A DNA stretch of 64,000 bases from Gimibacter soli (GTDB lineage: Bacteria; Pseudomonadota; Alphaproteobacteria; Sphingomonadales; Kordiimonadaceae). The DNA lies in NCBI RefSeq assembly GCF_028463845.1, contig NZ_CP116805.1, positions 1,922,001 to 1,986,000 on the forward strand, written 5' to 3'. A program made the translations under genes and the position numbers. Shown in pieces: positions 33,872 through 43,795 of this stretch (position 1 is the first letter of the stretch; each line of letters begins with the position of its first letter). The notes below the pieces were generated by a model that ran no database searches, was not told the DNA's origin, and saw only the letters and a list, made by a program, of their open reading frames with translations.

Positions 33872-35118
33872 GCCATCAGGTGCAGGCCGGCGCCGGCATT
33901 TGCCCCCAGAATAACGATGCGTGGTGCGCTCCAGCCTTGTCGTTCCATCAGCCACAAGGCGATGGCGGCTAGGGCCATGGCGGCGATGTCGATCTTCGCG
34001 TCTGGCAGGAAGGTATGCTGGCCAAGCGTGAGCGCAAGGCTGCCGATAACGCCGACGACCGCCGCGGTGATCGCCTTCAGGGGTTTGGCGATGCCGGGCA
34101 GGTGACGGGTGGCTTCCACATAAGGGGCGCCCGCGAAGATGAACAGGAAAGATGGCAGGAAGGTCACCCACGTGACGATGAGGGCGGCCAGCCAGCCGGA
34201 GACGGCGGCGGGGCCTTCGCCGCTTTGGAAGCCGCCGACGAAAGCCACGAAGGTAACAACCATGATCAGAGGGCCGGGTGTTGCTTCGCCGAGCGCGAGG
34301 CCGTCCATCATCTGCGGGCGGCTGATCCAGCCATGGGCCGATACTGCCGCCTGATCCACATAAGGGAGCACCGCATAGGCGCCGCCGAAGGTCAGGAACG
34401 CCGCCTTGGTGAAGAAAAGCCCCATTTCGGTGAGCGTGGAGCCTGCGCCGCCCATCACCACGGCCAGCACCATCGGGACAAGCCACAGCAAGAGGCCGAT
34501 GGAAAGGACCGGCAGCAAGCGGGGCTTCCGGCTTTTCGCGGGTTCCGTTGTCGCGGCAGTCGTTGTGGTGGCTGCTTTGTCCTGCCGGTGGGCGATCCAG
34601 CCCGCAAGGGCGGCGCCGCCGACAACCAGCGGGAAGGGCAGGTGGAACACCGCAAGGGCGATGAATGCCGCAATGGCAATGCAGGCAAGGAAGGGCGTGG
34701 CAAGCGTCTTGCGGCCCATCTTCAGCGCGGCATGCACGATGATGGCAACAACGACCGGCTTCAGGCCGTAGAAAAGGGCGGCGACCGCCGGCAGGCTGCC
34801 GAACGCCATATAGGCCCACGCGAGCCCGGCAAGCAGGAAGAAAGACGGCAGGATGAACAACAGCCCGGCTGCCAGCCCGCCTTTCACCCCGTGCATCAGC
34901 CAGCCGAGATAGGTAGCAAGCTGCTGCGCCTCCGGCCCCGGTAGCAGCATGCAGTAATTGAGGGCGTGCAGGAAATGCGCTTCATCGATCCAGCGACGTC
35001 GGGTGACAACCTCGTCATGCATGATGGCGATTTGCCCGGCCGGGCCGCCGAAGCTGATGAAGCCAAGCTTTGTCCAGAAGCGTAAGGCCTGCCCGAAAGG
35101 AATGGTCGTCACTGCCAT
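33868..35118 (-). CDS. chrA: Chromate transporter, two-domain ChrA type
   Basis: A 416-residue inner-membrane protein made of two homologous ChrA halves. The first has FWTKLGFISFGGPAGQIAIMHDEVV and MLLPGPEAQQLATYLGWL. The second repeats FFTKAAFLTFGGAYAVLPYVDQ and LALGEATPGPLIMVVTFVAFVGG. About ten hydrophobic spans are seen. The start at 35118 (MAVTTIPFGQ) is preferred; upstream codons to 35226 overlap the neighbour's start. ChrA exports chromate in characterised cases. No chrB regulator is adjacent, so induction by chromate is not evident. Confidence 0.9.
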   Translation of the reverse strand: MAVTTIPFGQALRFWTKLGFISFGGPAGQIAIMHDEVVTRRRWIDEAHFLHALNYCMLLPGPEAQQLATYLGWLMHGVKGGLAAGLLFILPSFFLLAGLAWAYMAFGSLPAVAALFYGLKPVVVAIIVHAALKMGRKTLATPFLACIAIAAFIALAVFHLPFPLVVGGAALAGWIAHRQDKAATTTTAATTEPAKSRKPRLLPVLSIGLLLWLVPMVLAVVMGGAGSTLTEMGLFFTKAAFLTFGGAYAVLPYVDQAAVSAHGWISRPQMMDGLALGEATPGPLIMVVTFVAFVGGFQSGEGPAAVSGWLAALIVTWVTFLPSFLFIFAGAPYVEATRHLPGIAKPLKAITAAVVGVIGSLALTLGQHTFLPDAKIDIAAMALAAIALWLMERQGWSAPRIVILGANAGAGLHLMA

Positions 35119-35224
35119 CTTCTCTGAAATTTGCCCGCATGCTTCAGGGGCGCACGTGCAGAGGCCCTTGACCGCACCATTGTCGCAGGCACAATAGCCA
35201 CTTGGCAAGAGGAGGGGGAACTCC

Positions 35225-36301
35225 ATGAAGCTGCATCATTTTCTCGTCGCCTTCGCGGCGCTCATTCTGGCGTTCATCGTTTGGCCGGCGCCCATTGCGC
35301 CGGAAGCCTATGATCCGCCGGCCGATCCCGGCTTCACGGGGCCTTATGCGCTGAATGACGCGCTTCAGTTCGCCGAAGTGCTGCCGCTGAAGGACGGCGC
35401 CGGCCCCGAGGATGTCGCCGTGGACGCTGAGGGCCGGATATACGGTGGCCTGCAGGACGGTCGGATCGTTCGCCTGTCGGCGGATGGCAAGGCACAGGAA
35501 ACCTTCGCGACGATTGAGGGCGGACGCCCGCTTGGCCTCGCATTCGACGCGGCGGGCAACTTGATCGTTGCCGATGCCTACAAGGGGCTGGTGAGCGTGG
35601 CGCCCGATGGTAGCTGGTCGGTGCTGACGGACAGCGTGGACGGCAAGCGCTACGGTTTCACCGATGATCTTGATATCGCCTCCGACGGCAAAATCTATTT
35701 CTCGGACGCCAGCGACCTGCATGGGCAGCGCCATTACCGGCTTGATCTTCTGGAAGCCATGCCGCGCGGTCGCCTGATCGTTTATGATCCGGCAGCGGGC
35801 GAAGCGAAGCTCCTGCTCGATGGGCTTTATTTCGCGAACGGCATCGCGCTTTCTGAAAACGAGGACTTTGTTCTCGTCAATGAAACCGGCCGCTACCGCA
35901 TCACCCGCTACTGGCTGAAGGGCGAGAAGGCCGGCACCTCGGATATTTTCATCGATAATCTGCCGGGCTTCCCGGATGGCGTTTCAGCGAACCGCAAGGG
36001 CACCTTCTGGCTGGCGCTGGCGTCGCCCCGTAACCCGCTGCTGGATAAGGTGCACCCGAAGCCCTGGGCCAAGGCGCTGCTTGCCAAGCTGCCGGCATCC
36101 CTGCAGCCGTCTGCGATCCATCACGGCATGGTCGTCGGGCTCAATGAAGACGGCAAGGTGATCGCCATGCTGCATGACCCCGAAGGCAAGCACCTTTACA
36201 TGATCACGTCGGTCGAGGAGGCAGGCGGCTATCTGTATCTCGGCAGCCTTGAAGCCCCACAGATCGGGCGGATTGCGCCGCCACGGCCGTTCAATATGTG
36301 A
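35225..36301 (+). CDS. SMP-30/strictosidine-synthase-like beta-propeller protein
   Basis: A 358-residue protein with an N-terminal membrane anchor or signal (FLVAFAALILAFIVW). It is followed by a six-bladed propeller of the strictosidine synthase/SMP-30/APMAP group. Diagnostic segments are GPEDVAVDAEGRIYGGLQDGRIVRL, GRPLGLAFDAAGNLIVADAYKGL, FTDDLDIASDGKIYFSDAS, LYFANGIALSENEDFVLVNET and LPGFPDGVSANRKGTFWLALASPR. Bacterial homologues may be lactonases or esterases acting at the cell envelope. The reaction is unknown. It is divergent from chrA and nearly touches fliP (4 bases). Confidence 0.85.
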   Translation: MKLHHFLVAFAALILAFIVWPAPIAPEAYDPPADPGFTGPYALNDALQFAEVLPLKDGAGPEDVAVDAEGRIYGGLQDGRIVRLSADGKAQETFATIEGGRPLGLAFDAAGNLIVADAYKGLVSVAPDGSWSVLTDSVDGKRYGFTDDLDIASDGKIYFSDASDLHGQRHYRLDLLEAMPRGRLIVYDPAAGEAKLLLDGLYFANGIALSENEDFVLVNETGRYRITRYWLKGEKAGTSDIFIDNLPGFPDGVSANRKGTFWLALASPRNPLLDKVHPKPWAKALLAKLPASLQPSAIHHGMVVGLNEDGKVIAMLHDPEGKHLYMITSVEEAGGYLYLGSLEAPQIGRIAPPRPFNM

Positions 36302-36305
36302 ACGG

Positions 36306-37127
36306 CTAACCGGTGACAGGTGGCAGGGGGGCGGTGCCGAAGCTCTGGATCAGGGACCCGGCAACGAGCCCCCAGCCATCGACCAGCACGAAGAAGATCA
36401 GCTTGAAGGGCAGGGCGATCATCACCGGCGGCAGCATCATCATGCCCATCGACATCAGGATGGACGCGACCACCATATCAAGAACGATGAAGGGTACGAA
36501 CAGCAGGAAGCCGATCTCGAAGGCGCGGCGCAGCTCGCTGATCATGAAGGCGGGCAAGAGCGTGGTCAGCGGCACGTCTTCGGCGCGTTCGGCAGGTTCG
36601 GCATTCGCGAGGGTCTGGAAAAGGCCAAGGTCTTCTTCCCGCACCTGCGCCAGCATGAAGCCCCGAAGCGGTACGATGGCGCGGTTGAAAGCCTCGCGCT
36701 CGTCGATTTCTTCGTTCATCAGGGGCTGGATGCCGGTGTCATACATGGCGTTGAAGGTGGGTGCCATCACATAGCCCGTCATGAAAAGGGCCAGTGAAAT
36801 CAGCACGATATTCGGCGGCGTGCTTTGCGTGCCAAGCGCACTCCGCAAGAGCGACAGCACCACGATCATCCGGGTGAAGCTTGTGGTCATCACCAGAATG
36901 CTCGGCGCCAGGCTCAGGATCGTGATCAGCAGGATCATCTGCACGACGCGGCCGGAAAGCGAGCCTTCCTGCCCAAGGTCAATGCTCAGCGACTGCGCTG
37001 CGGCTTCAGGGGCAATCAGGAAGACGCTCGAAAGAGCAGCAACACAAAGCCCGGCCACAGCCAGTGGCTTCAGCCATGATTTGAAGCCTTCAATCAGCAG
37101 TTCGCGGCGGGTCGGGGTATCGGTCAC
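36306..37127 (-). CDS. fliP: Flagellar export gate protein FliP
   Basis: A 273-residue inner-membrane protein of the flagellar type III export gate. After a signal-like first segment (about residues 18-45) the FliP core is clear: [47 protein letters not shown], and the C-terminal [43 protein letters not shown]. Translation is coupled to fliO by a 4-base overlap. It is the last gene of a three-gene minus-strand operon facing the flgB operon. Confidence 0.97.
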   Translation of the reverse strand: MTDTPTRRELLIEGFKSWLKPLAVAGLCVAALSSVFLIAPEAAAQSLSIDLGQEGSLSGRVVQMILLITILSLAPSILVMTTSFTRMIVVLSLLRSALGTQSTPPNIVLISLALFMTGYVMAPTFNAMYDTGIQPLMNEEIDEREAFNRAIVPLRGFMLAQVREEDLGLFQTLANAEPAERAEDVPLTTLLPAFMISELRRAFEIGFLLFVPFIVLDMVVASILMSMGMMMLPPVMIALPFKLIFFVLVDGWGLVAGSLIQSFGTAPLPPVTG

Positions 37128-37408
37128 GCTTTGGCCTCGTCCTTGGCCGCGCCTTCGCGGCGGTCGATCAGGCGAAGGCCTTCCGCCCCCGCGCCGACAA
37201 GATAGTCTGCGCCGTTCCAGCGCACAAGCACCAGCCGGTTGCGGGCATCCAGCGCGCGAACCTCGAGGATTTCAATCTCCTTCGCCCGGCGCGGCAGCAC
37301 AGGCTGGCCGGGCACAAGGCCGAAACGGCGAGCCCCCCATGCGATGAGCGCGATGAGGGCTAGGACGAAAAGAAGGGCGACAAACGCGCCGAGCATCTCA
37401 CCGATCAT
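37124..37408 (-). CDS. fliO: Flagellar biosynthesis protein FliO
   Basis: A 94-residue protein with one N-terminal membrane span ([25 protein letters not shown]). A small cytoplasmic domain follows: [31 protein letters not shown], the FliO-typical strand pattern. FliO assists assembly of the FliP ring. It overlaps both its neighbours by 4 bases, so the three genes are translated as a unit. Confidence 0.9.
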   Translation of the reverse strand: MIGEMLGAFVALLFVLALIALIAWGARRFGLVPGQPVLPRRAKEIEILEVRALDARNRLVLVRWNGADYLVGAGAEGLRLIDRREGAAKDEAKA

Positions 37409-37767
37409 GATTGGCCTTTGTCTTCAGCCGGCAAACTGGTGCCGGTGGGCGGGTTTTCCTCAGGCTCGCCAGCGAGGCGGCGGTTTTCCTGATAGACCCG
37501 GTCGAGGATGAGGGAAACAGCATGCAGGGCCTCAAGGGGGACGGGGCTTTCCACCTCGAACTGGTCAAGGATATCGGTCAGCTCGCTGTCCTGGCGCACC
37601 TTCACCCCTTCGGCGAAGGCGATATCAAGGATGCGTTCGGCATTGAAGCCCTTGCCCTTGGCAACGATCTTCGGGGTGCCGCCGGACGTGCGTTCGCCGT
37701 CGATCGCCACCGCTTTCGTCGAGGGCGTTTTCAACTGGTCCGCTTCTTGCAAAGTCTTGTCCTGCAT
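37405..37767 (-). CDS. FlhB C-terminal-domain-like protein (FhlB type)
   Basis: A 120-residue soluble protein. Residues about 33-95 (KIVAKGKGFNAERILDIAFAEGV through LEALHAVSLILDRVYQ) match the cytoplasmic domain of FlhB/YscU export-switch proteins, as in the full FlhB of this window (KLVAKGVDNVALKIREIAEENG). The NPTH autocleavage motif and the membrane part are absent. Similar stand-alone proteins (FhlB, YlqH) occur near flagellar genes. It may bind export substrates or tune the specificity switch; its role here is inference. It leads the fliO-fliP operon. Confidence 0.8.
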   Translation of the reverse strand: MQDKTLQEADQLKTPSTKAVAIDGERTSGGTPKIVAKGKGFNAERILDIAFAEGVKVRQDSELTDILDQFEVESPVPLEALHAVSLILDRVYQENRRLAGEPEENPPTGTSLPAEDKGQS

Positions 37768-37889
37768 AAGCCTATTGAGCGGCGAAACGGCAAAAATTGC
37801 AAGAACAAGCTCAAAGGCGGTTTTGGTAAGATGAAGCAGAAGCCGGAGACGAGGCGCAAAAGCCAGCCGGTAGAAAGCAGAGACAAGAC

Positions 37890-38318
37890 ATGGACTTGAA
37901 CCAGATTCCTATCATGGGCGCGCTCAAAGAGCGGATGCGCTGGCTCAACGAGAACCAGAGCGTGATCGCCGAGAATGTGGCCAATGCCGATACGCCGGGC
38001 TACCGCGCCCGCAAGCTCGAGGAACAGGACTTCTCTTCCCTGGTGGAAAAATTTGCCGGGGACAAGGAAGTATCTGCCCCCCGCGGCACCGCCATGCTGC
38101 GTACCGATCCCCGCCACATGAGCCCGACCGGCGCCGTGGAAGGTGAGTTCAAGACCACGAAAGACAAGTCGATGGAGGAAGACCCCGATGGCAGTGCGGT
38201 CATCCTTGAAGAAGAGATGGCCCGCATGGCCGACAACCAGATGCAATATGGTCTGGCTGTCAATCTCTACCGCAAGAATGTCGGGCTGATGAAAAAAGCC
38301 CTCGGCAAGACGCAATAA
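37890..38318 (+). CDS. flgB: Flagellar basal-body rod protein FlgB
   Basis: A 142-residue proximal rod protein exported by the flagellar apparatus. The N-terminal rod motif is clear: LKERMRWLNENQSVIAENVANADTPGYRA. The C-terminal heptad segment MARMADNQMQYGLAVNLYRKNVGLMKKAL pairs with the N-terminus in the rod. It starts the plus-strand flagellar operon and is 122 bases from the divergent FhlB-type gene. No sigma-54 or CtrA-like site was recognised in that gap. Confidence 0.96.
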   Translation: MDLNQIPIMGALKERMRWLNENQSVIAENVANADTPGYRARKLEEQDFSSLVEKFAGDKEVSAPRGTAMLRTDPRHMSPTGAVEGEFKTTKDKSMEEDPDGSAVILEEEMARMADNQMQYGLAVNLYRKNVGLMKKALGKTQ

Positions 38319-38340
38319 CGGATAGGCAAGGAGACAGACG

Positions 38341-38748
38341 ATGGACCTCAACACCGCCATGAAAGTTTCTGCATCCGGCCTGCACGCACAGTCTGTGCGG
38401 ATGCGTGTGATTGCCGAAAACCTCGCCAACCAGGATTCGGTTGCCGACAACGCGGGCGGCGCGCCTTATCGCCGCAAGCTCGTTACTTTCGCGAACGAAC
38501 TGGACCGGGCCATGGGCGTAAACCTTGTGAGCCCCGGTCGCGTGCAGTATGATCAGTCCGAATTCGGTTTGCAGTATGATCCGGGCCACCCGGCCGCAGA
38601 CGATGCCGGCTATATCCAGACAACCAACGTCAACGGCCTTGTCGAGGCCATGGATATGTCCCAGGCCCAGCGTTCGTACCAGTCGAACCTTAACGCGCTC
38701 GAGACCAGCCGTCGCATGGCCTCGCTGACGCTGGATCTGATGCGCTAG
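38341..38748 (+). CDS. flgC: Flagellar basal-body rod protein FlgC
   Basis: A 135-residue rod protein. It shows the start MKVSASGLHAQSVRMRVIAENLANQDSV, the middle PYRRKLVTFANELDRA, and the conserved GYIQTTNVNGLVEAMDMSQAQRSYQSNLNALETSR C-terminal helix. It lies 22 bases after flgB with an AAGGAG ribosome site, in the usual flgBC-fliE order. Confidence 0.97.
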   Translation: MDLNTAMKVSASGLHAQSVRMRVIAENLANQDSVADNAGGAPYRRKLVTFANELDRAMGVNLVSPGRVQYDQSEFGLQYDPGHPAADDAGYIQTTNVNGLVEAMDMSQAQRSYQSNLNALETSRRMASLTLDLMR

Positions 38749-38760
38749 GAGTTCTGAGCC

Positions 38761-39093
38761 ATGGATATCAAGCAGCTTGACGCAATGAATGCCTACGCCC
38801 AGGCGGCCCGTACGGGAACGTCGGGGCTCACGGGTCGGGACGGTGACGATGGCCTTTCGGCAATCGGTGCCCAGGGCTCTGCGTTCGGCTCGCTGGTGGA
38901 TGGGGTGATGGGCGACGTTGCGGCGTCTTCCGGCACCATGGAAACCGTGGGTGTCCAGTCGCTTGTCAATCAGGCTGACCTCGTGGACGTTGTCACTGCC
39001 GTATCGAACGCTGAAATGGTGGTCGACACGGTCGTCACGGTGCGCGATAAAGTGTTGAACGCATACAACGATATCCTGAAGATGCCGATCTGA
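38761..39093 (+). CDS. fliE: Flagellar hook-basal body protein FliE
   Basis: A 110-residue protein linking the MS ring to the rod. The C-terminal half is diagnostic: ADLVDVVTAVSNAEMVVDTVVTVRDKVLNAYNDILKMPI. The N-terminal half is glycine/alanine-rich and variable. It starts 12 bases after flgC with GGAG upstream. Confidence 0.93.
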   Translation: MDIKQLDAMNAYAQAARTGTSGLTGRDGDDGLSAIGAQGSAFGSLVDGVMGDVAASSGTMETVGVQSLVNQADLVDVVTAVSNAEMVVDTVVTVRDKVLNAYNDILKMPI

Positions 39094-39172
39094 TCCCGCG
39101 TTGTCGGCTGGCAGCTTCGGGTGGCATCATCCGGACAGCGGCTGGTATGCCGAGAGATAAGGGGATCATACG

Positions 39173-39439
39173 ATGACCGGACCGGACGTACTTGATGTGG
39201 CGCGCGACGCCATGACCACGCTCCTTATCCTGATCGCCCCCATTCTCAGCATCGGTCTTTTCATCGGCCTGACGATTGCCTTCTTTCAGGCCGTTACCCA
39301 GATCAACGAAATGACGCTGACCTTCGTGCCGAAGATCATTGCCGTCTTTTCCGGGCTCCTGTTTATGATGCCCATGATGGGGCGCCAGCTTGGCGGCCTG
39401 ATGGAGCGCATCGCTGACCGCATCATTGCGGGCGGATAG
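39173..39439 (+). CDS. fliQ: Flagellar export protein FliQ
   Basis: An 88-residue export-gate protein with two membrane spans. The first is ALLILIAPILSIGLFIGLTIAFFQAVTQINEMTLTFVPK-like and the second IIAVFSGLLFMMPMMGRQL. The 79-base gap from fliE is the largest in the operon and has no obvious terminator. It is 6 bases from fliR. Confidence 0.96.
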   Translation: MTGPDVLDVARDAMTTLLILIAPILSIGLFIGLTIAFFQAVTQINEMTLTFVPKIIAVFSGLLFMMPMMGRQLGGLMERIADRIIAGG

Positions 39440-39445
39440 TAACCC

Positions 39446-40204
39446 ATGCTGGACGATGTCCTGCCAAGCGAGATTTTTGGCGTCCTTCTGGTGCTTACGC
39501 GGGTTGCGGCCCTTGTGATGCTGATGCCGGGGCTGGGCGACGCCTCGATCCCCGCGCAGATTCGGGTCTCTTTCGCCTTTCTCCTGTCGATTGTCGTGTA
39601 TCCCGTGGTTGCGCCGCTGCTGCCGGCCATGCCGCCGTCATTCGTCGGCCTTGTGATGCTGATGCTGCATGAAGCCTTCCTAGGCATTCTGATCGCCCTT
39701 ATCGTGCGCATCTTCATGTCGGCAACCCATGTGGCAGGTACAATCATCGCTTACCAGTCAGGCCTTGCAGCGGCACAGTCCTTCGACCCCACACAGGGCA
39801 CCCAGTCGGCGATCATCGGCACCTTCATGACGCTGATCAGCGTGACGCTGGTGATGGTGACGAACACCCACCACCTGATGATCATGGGCATGGTGAACAG
39901 CTATACGCGCTTCCCGGCGAACGAGGTGGTTGCCGTGGCGGATTTTGCGCGGGTGATCATCCATTATGTCGGCTATTCGTTCCAGATCGGGATGCAGCTC
40001 GCGGCGCCCTTCATTGTGTATGGCCTTGTCTATAACGTAGGGCTTGGTCTGATCGCACGGATGATGCCGCAGTTTCAGGTCTTCTTCATCGGGATGCCGC
40101 TCAATATCTTCCTTGGCTTCGCGCTCTTCGCCATGGTGTTATCCTCCATGATGCACTATTTCATGGATCATCTTCAGTCTGTTCTGATGCAATTTCTGGG
40201 GTAG
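39446..40204 (+). CDS. fliR: Flagellar export protein FliR
   Basis: A 252-residue, six-span export-gate protein. It shows VLLVLTRVAALVMLMPGLGDASIPAQIRVSFAFLLS, ARVIIHYVGYSFQIGMQLAAPFIVYGLVYNVGLGLIARMMPQ and FFIGMPLNIFLGFALFAMVLSSMM. FliR completes the FliP-Q-R gate. Three bases separate it from flhB. Confidence 0.97.
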   Translation: MLDDVLPSEIFGVLLVLTRVAALVMLMPGLGDASIPAQIRVSFAFLLSIVVYPVVAPLLPAMPPSFVGLVMLMLHEAFLGILIALIVRIFMSATHVAGTIIAYQSGLAAAQSFDPTQGTQSAIIGTFMTLISVTLVMVTNTHHLMIMGMVNSYTRFPANEVVAVADFARVIIHYVGYSFQIGMQLAAPFIVYGLVYNVGLGLIARMMPQFQVFFIGMPLNIFLGFALFAMVLSSMMHYFMDHLQSVLMQFLG

Positions 40205-40207
40205 GAC

Positions 40208-41299
40208 ATGGCCGAGCAAGACGACAGCCAGAAGACTGAAGAGCCGACTTCCAAGAAGCTTCAGGACGCGATCGACAAGGGCAACGTGGCCTCCAGCCAG
40301 GAATTCAAGACCTGGTTCCTGCTGCTTGGCGCCACTTTCATCATCGTCAGCCTGTCGGACTTCCTGACCGCCCGGATCATTGCTCCGATCACAGCGTTTC
40401 TCAGCCGTACGCACGAAATGACGTCGGACGAAGGCGGCATCGCGGGCCCCACGTTCGAACTGGTGCGGGAAGTGTTCCTGATTGCGCTGATCCCCATGTT
40501 CATCCTGATGATCATGGGGCTTGTCGGCACGCGCATCCAGCAGCCACCGGTTTTCACACTCGAAAAGGTCAAGCCGACGCTCGAGAAGGTGTCGCCGCTC
40601 AAGGGCATCAAGAAGATTTTTTCGGGCCGCACAGTGGTCGAATTCTTTAAAATCCTCGCCAAACTGATTGTGGTTTCAGGTGTCGTTTTCATCATTGTCT
40701 GGCCCGAGCGCGACCGGCTGGACAGCCTGATGATGGTCGACCTTTTCGACGTCCTCAAAATCATCCAGGATTTGGCCGGCCAGCTTTTCATCGGTGTGCT
40801 GATCATCCTCACCTTCATCGCGGCGGCGGACCTCGCTTACCAGCGTCACCAGCATCACAAGCAGCTGAAGATGTCGAAGCAGGAAGTGAAGGACGAGCAC
40901 AAGCAAACCGAAGGCGACCCGATGGTGAAGGCGCGGCTGCGCGGTATCCGCATGGAACGCGCCCGCCAGCGGATGATGGCGAACGTACCGAACGCCGATG
41001 TGGTGATCACCAACCCGACCCACTTTGCCGTCGCCCTTGAATACAAGCATGGCCAGATGGACGTGCCGAAACTGGTGGCTAAGGGGGTGGATAATGTGGC
41101 CCTCAAGATCAGGGAAATCGCCGAGGAAAACGGCGTGCCCATCGTTGAAAACCCGCCGCTTGCGCGCGCCATCCATGCCACGGTCGAGATCGACGAGGAA
41201 ATCACGCCGGATCATTACAAGGCGGTCGCCGAGGTGATCGGCTATGTGATGAAGCTCCGTCGCGCGACCGGCGGCATCGGCAAGCGTACCGCGCGCTGA
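40208..41299 (+). CDS. flhB: Flagellar export switch protein FlhB
   Basis: A 363-residue protein with four membrane spans and a cytoplasmic domain that cleaves itself to switch export from hook to filament substrates. The N-terminus QDDSQKTEEPTSKKLQDAIDKGNV is characteristic. The autocleavage motif N269-P270-T271-H272 is intact (ADVVITNPTHFAVAL). The C-terminal domain contains VENPPLARAIHATVEIDEEI and ends in a basic tail. A separate FlhB-C-like protein lies at 37405-37767. Confidence 0.97.
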   Translation: MAEQDDSQKTEEPTSKKLQDAIDKGNVASSQEFKTWFLLLGATFIIVSLSDFLTARIIAPITAFLSRTHEMTSDEGGIAGPTFELVREVFLIALIPMFILMIMGLVGTRIQQPPVFTLEKVKPTLEKVSPLKGIKKIFSGRTVVEFFKILAKLIVVSGVVFIIVWPERDRLDSLMMVDLFDVLKIIQDLAGQLFIGVLIILTFIAAADLAYQRHQHHKQLKMSKQEVKDEHKQTEGDPMVKARLRGIRMERARQRMMANVPNADVVITNPTHFAVALEYKHGQMDVPKLVAKGVDNVALKIREIAEENGVPIVENPPLARAIHATVEIDEEITPDHYKAVAEVIGYVMKLRRATGGIGKRTAR

Positions 41300-41384
41300 G
41301 GTGTTCTCCATCTTCCCGGACTTGCGCTTCCCCTTGGCCTGCCGCTAATCTGGCGCCAAAGCACGTGGGGGAGGATTGCGCATC

Positions 41385-43784
41385 ATGGATAGCCGGTTGC
41401 CGGACCGTTCGGCCGAGACCCTGACCTACGGGGCCTCCACCGCTGGTATCAGCCTTGTGCTGATGGCGCTGGCCGGATTGATGATGTCGGGCGGGATTGC
41501 CGCAATCGCTTATCTCCTTGGCGGCATTGACGGCATGGTCATGGGCGGCGGGCTTGCGCTGACGCTGGCGGCCGGGATCGTGATCCGACGCCTCGCGCTA
41601 CTTGACCAGCCTCGCAAGGCCATTGATTTCCTCGACCCCGAACTTGTCCGCATGCTGTGCGGCATTAACCGCCGCGCCATGCTGGTGACCGGCCTTTCCG
41701 GCAATCCGGTTTCGCTCAATTCCGCGTTCGAGCGGCTGACGGGATCGGGGGCGGCTGGCCTTCATGACCTGATCGCTGGTGAGGCCGCGCACCGTTCGCT
41801 CGCCACGCTCGTGCGCAATGTGCGGCAAACGGGCGAAGGCTCGGGCGCTTTTCCGCTCGCCTCCGATCCGGCGCAGGAAATCACCCTTCGCGGGCGCCGC
41901 ACCGCGCACTATATGATCTGGGAAGTGTCGGTCGACAGCTATGAAGCGCGGCTGGAGCAGGAACGCGAGCGGCTGGCGGGCTTCGCCGCTCCGTTGTTTG
42001 ATCGTATCCAGGCCGGCATCGTGCTGGAGGACAAGACAGGCCGCCTGATTGCCGCCAACCAGACGGTGCGGGACTGGCTCGGGATAACACCCGATGATCC
42101 GCTGCCGGCGAGCCTGCCGCTTGACCATGAAGGGCGCCACCTGAAGATCGGCCGCCGCCGCGATATGGCGGTGCGGTCGGTGACCCACGAGCTGACGACG
42201 CGGGAAAAGGACCGGCATATCGGCCGTTACCGCTTCCTGATCAGCGCGGAATCGCTGCGTCAGCGCCCCGGCCGGGAAGACGGCGCTATCCTGATCGACC
42301 CGATGCTGGACACAGCGCCTGTTTCAGTAGCGGTTGCCGACCGTGCCGGCACGGTGCGGGAGACGAACGCCACCATGAAGGGCGCCTCCATCGGGCGCGG
42401 CCTCAAGGACGGCGACAGTATCCTGAATATCGTGCACGAGGAAGACCGGGCAGAACTGAAGCAGCATCTGGAACTCGCCGCCACCGGCGAAATTTATGAC
42501 CGGCCCATCGACGTGCGCTTCAATGTGCAGCCCGAGCGGGTGGGGCAGATCTATTTCTCGAACGTGGCGACCGAGAAAGAACAGCTCGCCATTCTCTATT
42601 TCCTTGATACTACGCAGGAAAAGAGCCTTGAACGGCAGTTTGTGCAGGCCCAGAAGATGCAGGCGGTGGGCCAGCTCGCCGGCGGCGTGGCGCACGATTT
42701 CAACAATCTGCTGACCGCCATTCTCGGCTTCTGCGATCTTCTTCTGGTCCGGCACGATGCGGGGGACCAGTCCTTCTCGGATATCATGCAGATCAAGCAG
42801 AATGCCAACCGCGCCGCCAACCTTGTGCGGCAGCTTCTGGCCTTCTCGCGCCAGCAAACCCTGCGCCCCAAGGTGCTCCTTATCACCGATATCCTGGCCG
42901 AGGTTTCAAACCTGATCCGCCGCCTGATCGGCGAGACGATCGAGTTGAAGGTGGTGCATGGCCGCGACCTGATGCCGGTGAAGGTGGACCAGGGCCAGCT
43001 TGAACAGGTGATCATCAACCTCGCCGTTAACGCGCGCGATGCGATGCCCGAAGGTGGTCGGCTTGAAATCCGCACCTCGGCGATCAGCGCCGATGATCCC
43101 TTCGTGCAGAAATACGATATCGTCGAGCCCGGCGATTATGTGCTGATCGAATTCGAGGACACCGGCTGCGGTATTCCGAAGGAAGTGATCGGCAAGATTT
43201 TCGAACCCTTCTTCACCACCAAGGAAGTGGGGCAGGGCACCGGCCTTGGCCTCGCCACCGTTTATGGCATCGTGAAGCAGACCGGCGGCTATGTGTTCGT
43301 GGAATCCGAAGTGGGCGTTGGGACCACCTTCTATCTTCTGTTGAAGGGCTACGCGCAGGCCGGCGAGGAAGTCGTCAAGGCACAGATCGGCGAAGACGAG
43401 GGCCCGGCGCGGGACCTGACCGGCAAGGGCGTCATCCTGATTGTGGAAGACGAGGACCCGGTGCGGATGTTCGCCTCCCGCGCGCTTGCCAACAAAGGCT
43501 ATACGATCCTTGAAGCCAACTCGGGCGAGGCGGGGCTTGAGGTCATCGAAAGCCATGACGGGCCGATTGACCTGCTGATTTCGGACGTCGTGATGCCCAA
43601 TATGGATGGGCCGACGCTCGTGAAAACTGTGCGCGAAACCATGCCGCACCTGCCGGTCATCTTTGTCTCGGGCTATGCCGAGGATGTGTTCCGCCAGAAT
43701 CTTGAGGCCGAAGACTTCCATTTCCTGCCGAAACCCTTCTCTCTCAAAGACTTGGCCGAGAAGGTAAAGTCCATTCTGGGCTAA
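41385..43784 (+). CDS. cckA: CckA-type hybrid histidine kinase
   Basis: A 799-residue cell-cycle kinase/phosphatase that in alphaproteobacteria feeds phosphate through ChpT to CtrA and CpdR. Order: two N-terminal membrane spans (about residues 20-65), PAS-type domains (about 85-415), a HisKA domain with His437 in [17 protein letters not shown], HATPase ([33 protein letters not shown]), and a receiver with Asp734 in [11 protein letters not shown]. The start at 41385 (ATG, GGGGGAGGA upstream) is preferred over a TTG nine bases earlier. Position behind flhB matches many alphaproteobacterial genomes and links motility with the cell cycle. Confidence 0.93.
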   Translation: MDSRLPDRSAETLTYGASTAGISLVLMALAGLMMSGGIAAIAYLLGGIDGMVMGGGLALTLAAGIVIRRLALLDQPRKAIDFLDPELVRMLCGINRRAMLVTGLSGNPVSLNSAFERLTGSGAAGLHDLIAGEAAHRSLATLVRNVRQTGEGSGAFPLASDPAQEITLRGRRTAHYMIWEVSVDSYEARLEQERERLAGFAAPLFDRIQAGIVLEDKTGRLIAANQTVRDWLGITPDDPLPASLPLDHEGRHLKIGRRRDMAVRSVTHELTTREKDRHIGRYRFLISAESLRQRPGREDGAILIDPMLDTAPVSVAVADRAGTVRETNATMKGASIGRGLKDGDSILNIVHEEDRAELKQHLELAATGEIYDRPIDVRFNVQPERVGQIYFSNVATEKEQLAILYFLDTTQEKSLERQFVQAQKMQAVGQLAGGVAHDFNNLLTAILGFCDLLLVRHDAGDQSFSDIMQIKQNANRAANLVRQLLAFSRQQTLRPKVLLITDILAEVSNLIRRLIGETIELKVVHGRDLMPVKVDQGQLEQVIINLAVNARDAMPEGGRLEIRTSAISADDPFVQKYDIVEPGDYVLIEFEDTGCGIPKEVIGKIFEPFFTTKEVGQGTGLGLATVYGIVKQTGGYVFVESEVGVGTTFYLLLKGYAQAGEEVVKAQIGEDEGPARDLTGKGVILIVEDEDPVRMFASRALANKGYTILEANSGEAGLEVIESHDGPIDLLISDVVMPNMDGPTLVKTVRETMPHLPVIFVSGYAEDVFRQNLEAEDFHFLPKPFSLKDLAEKVKSILG

Positions 43785-43795
43785 CTGCTGTTGCG

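Noticed and set aside
32090-34819. 909-codon open frame on the minus strand
   Set aside because: It runs antisense through prfC and the VOC gene and out of frame through chrA; all three real genes have clear motifs.
37768-37889. Sigma-54 promoter for the flagellar genes (GGCAAAAATTGC)
   Set aside because: GG and GC are separated by 8 rather than the required 10 bases; no other candidate was found.
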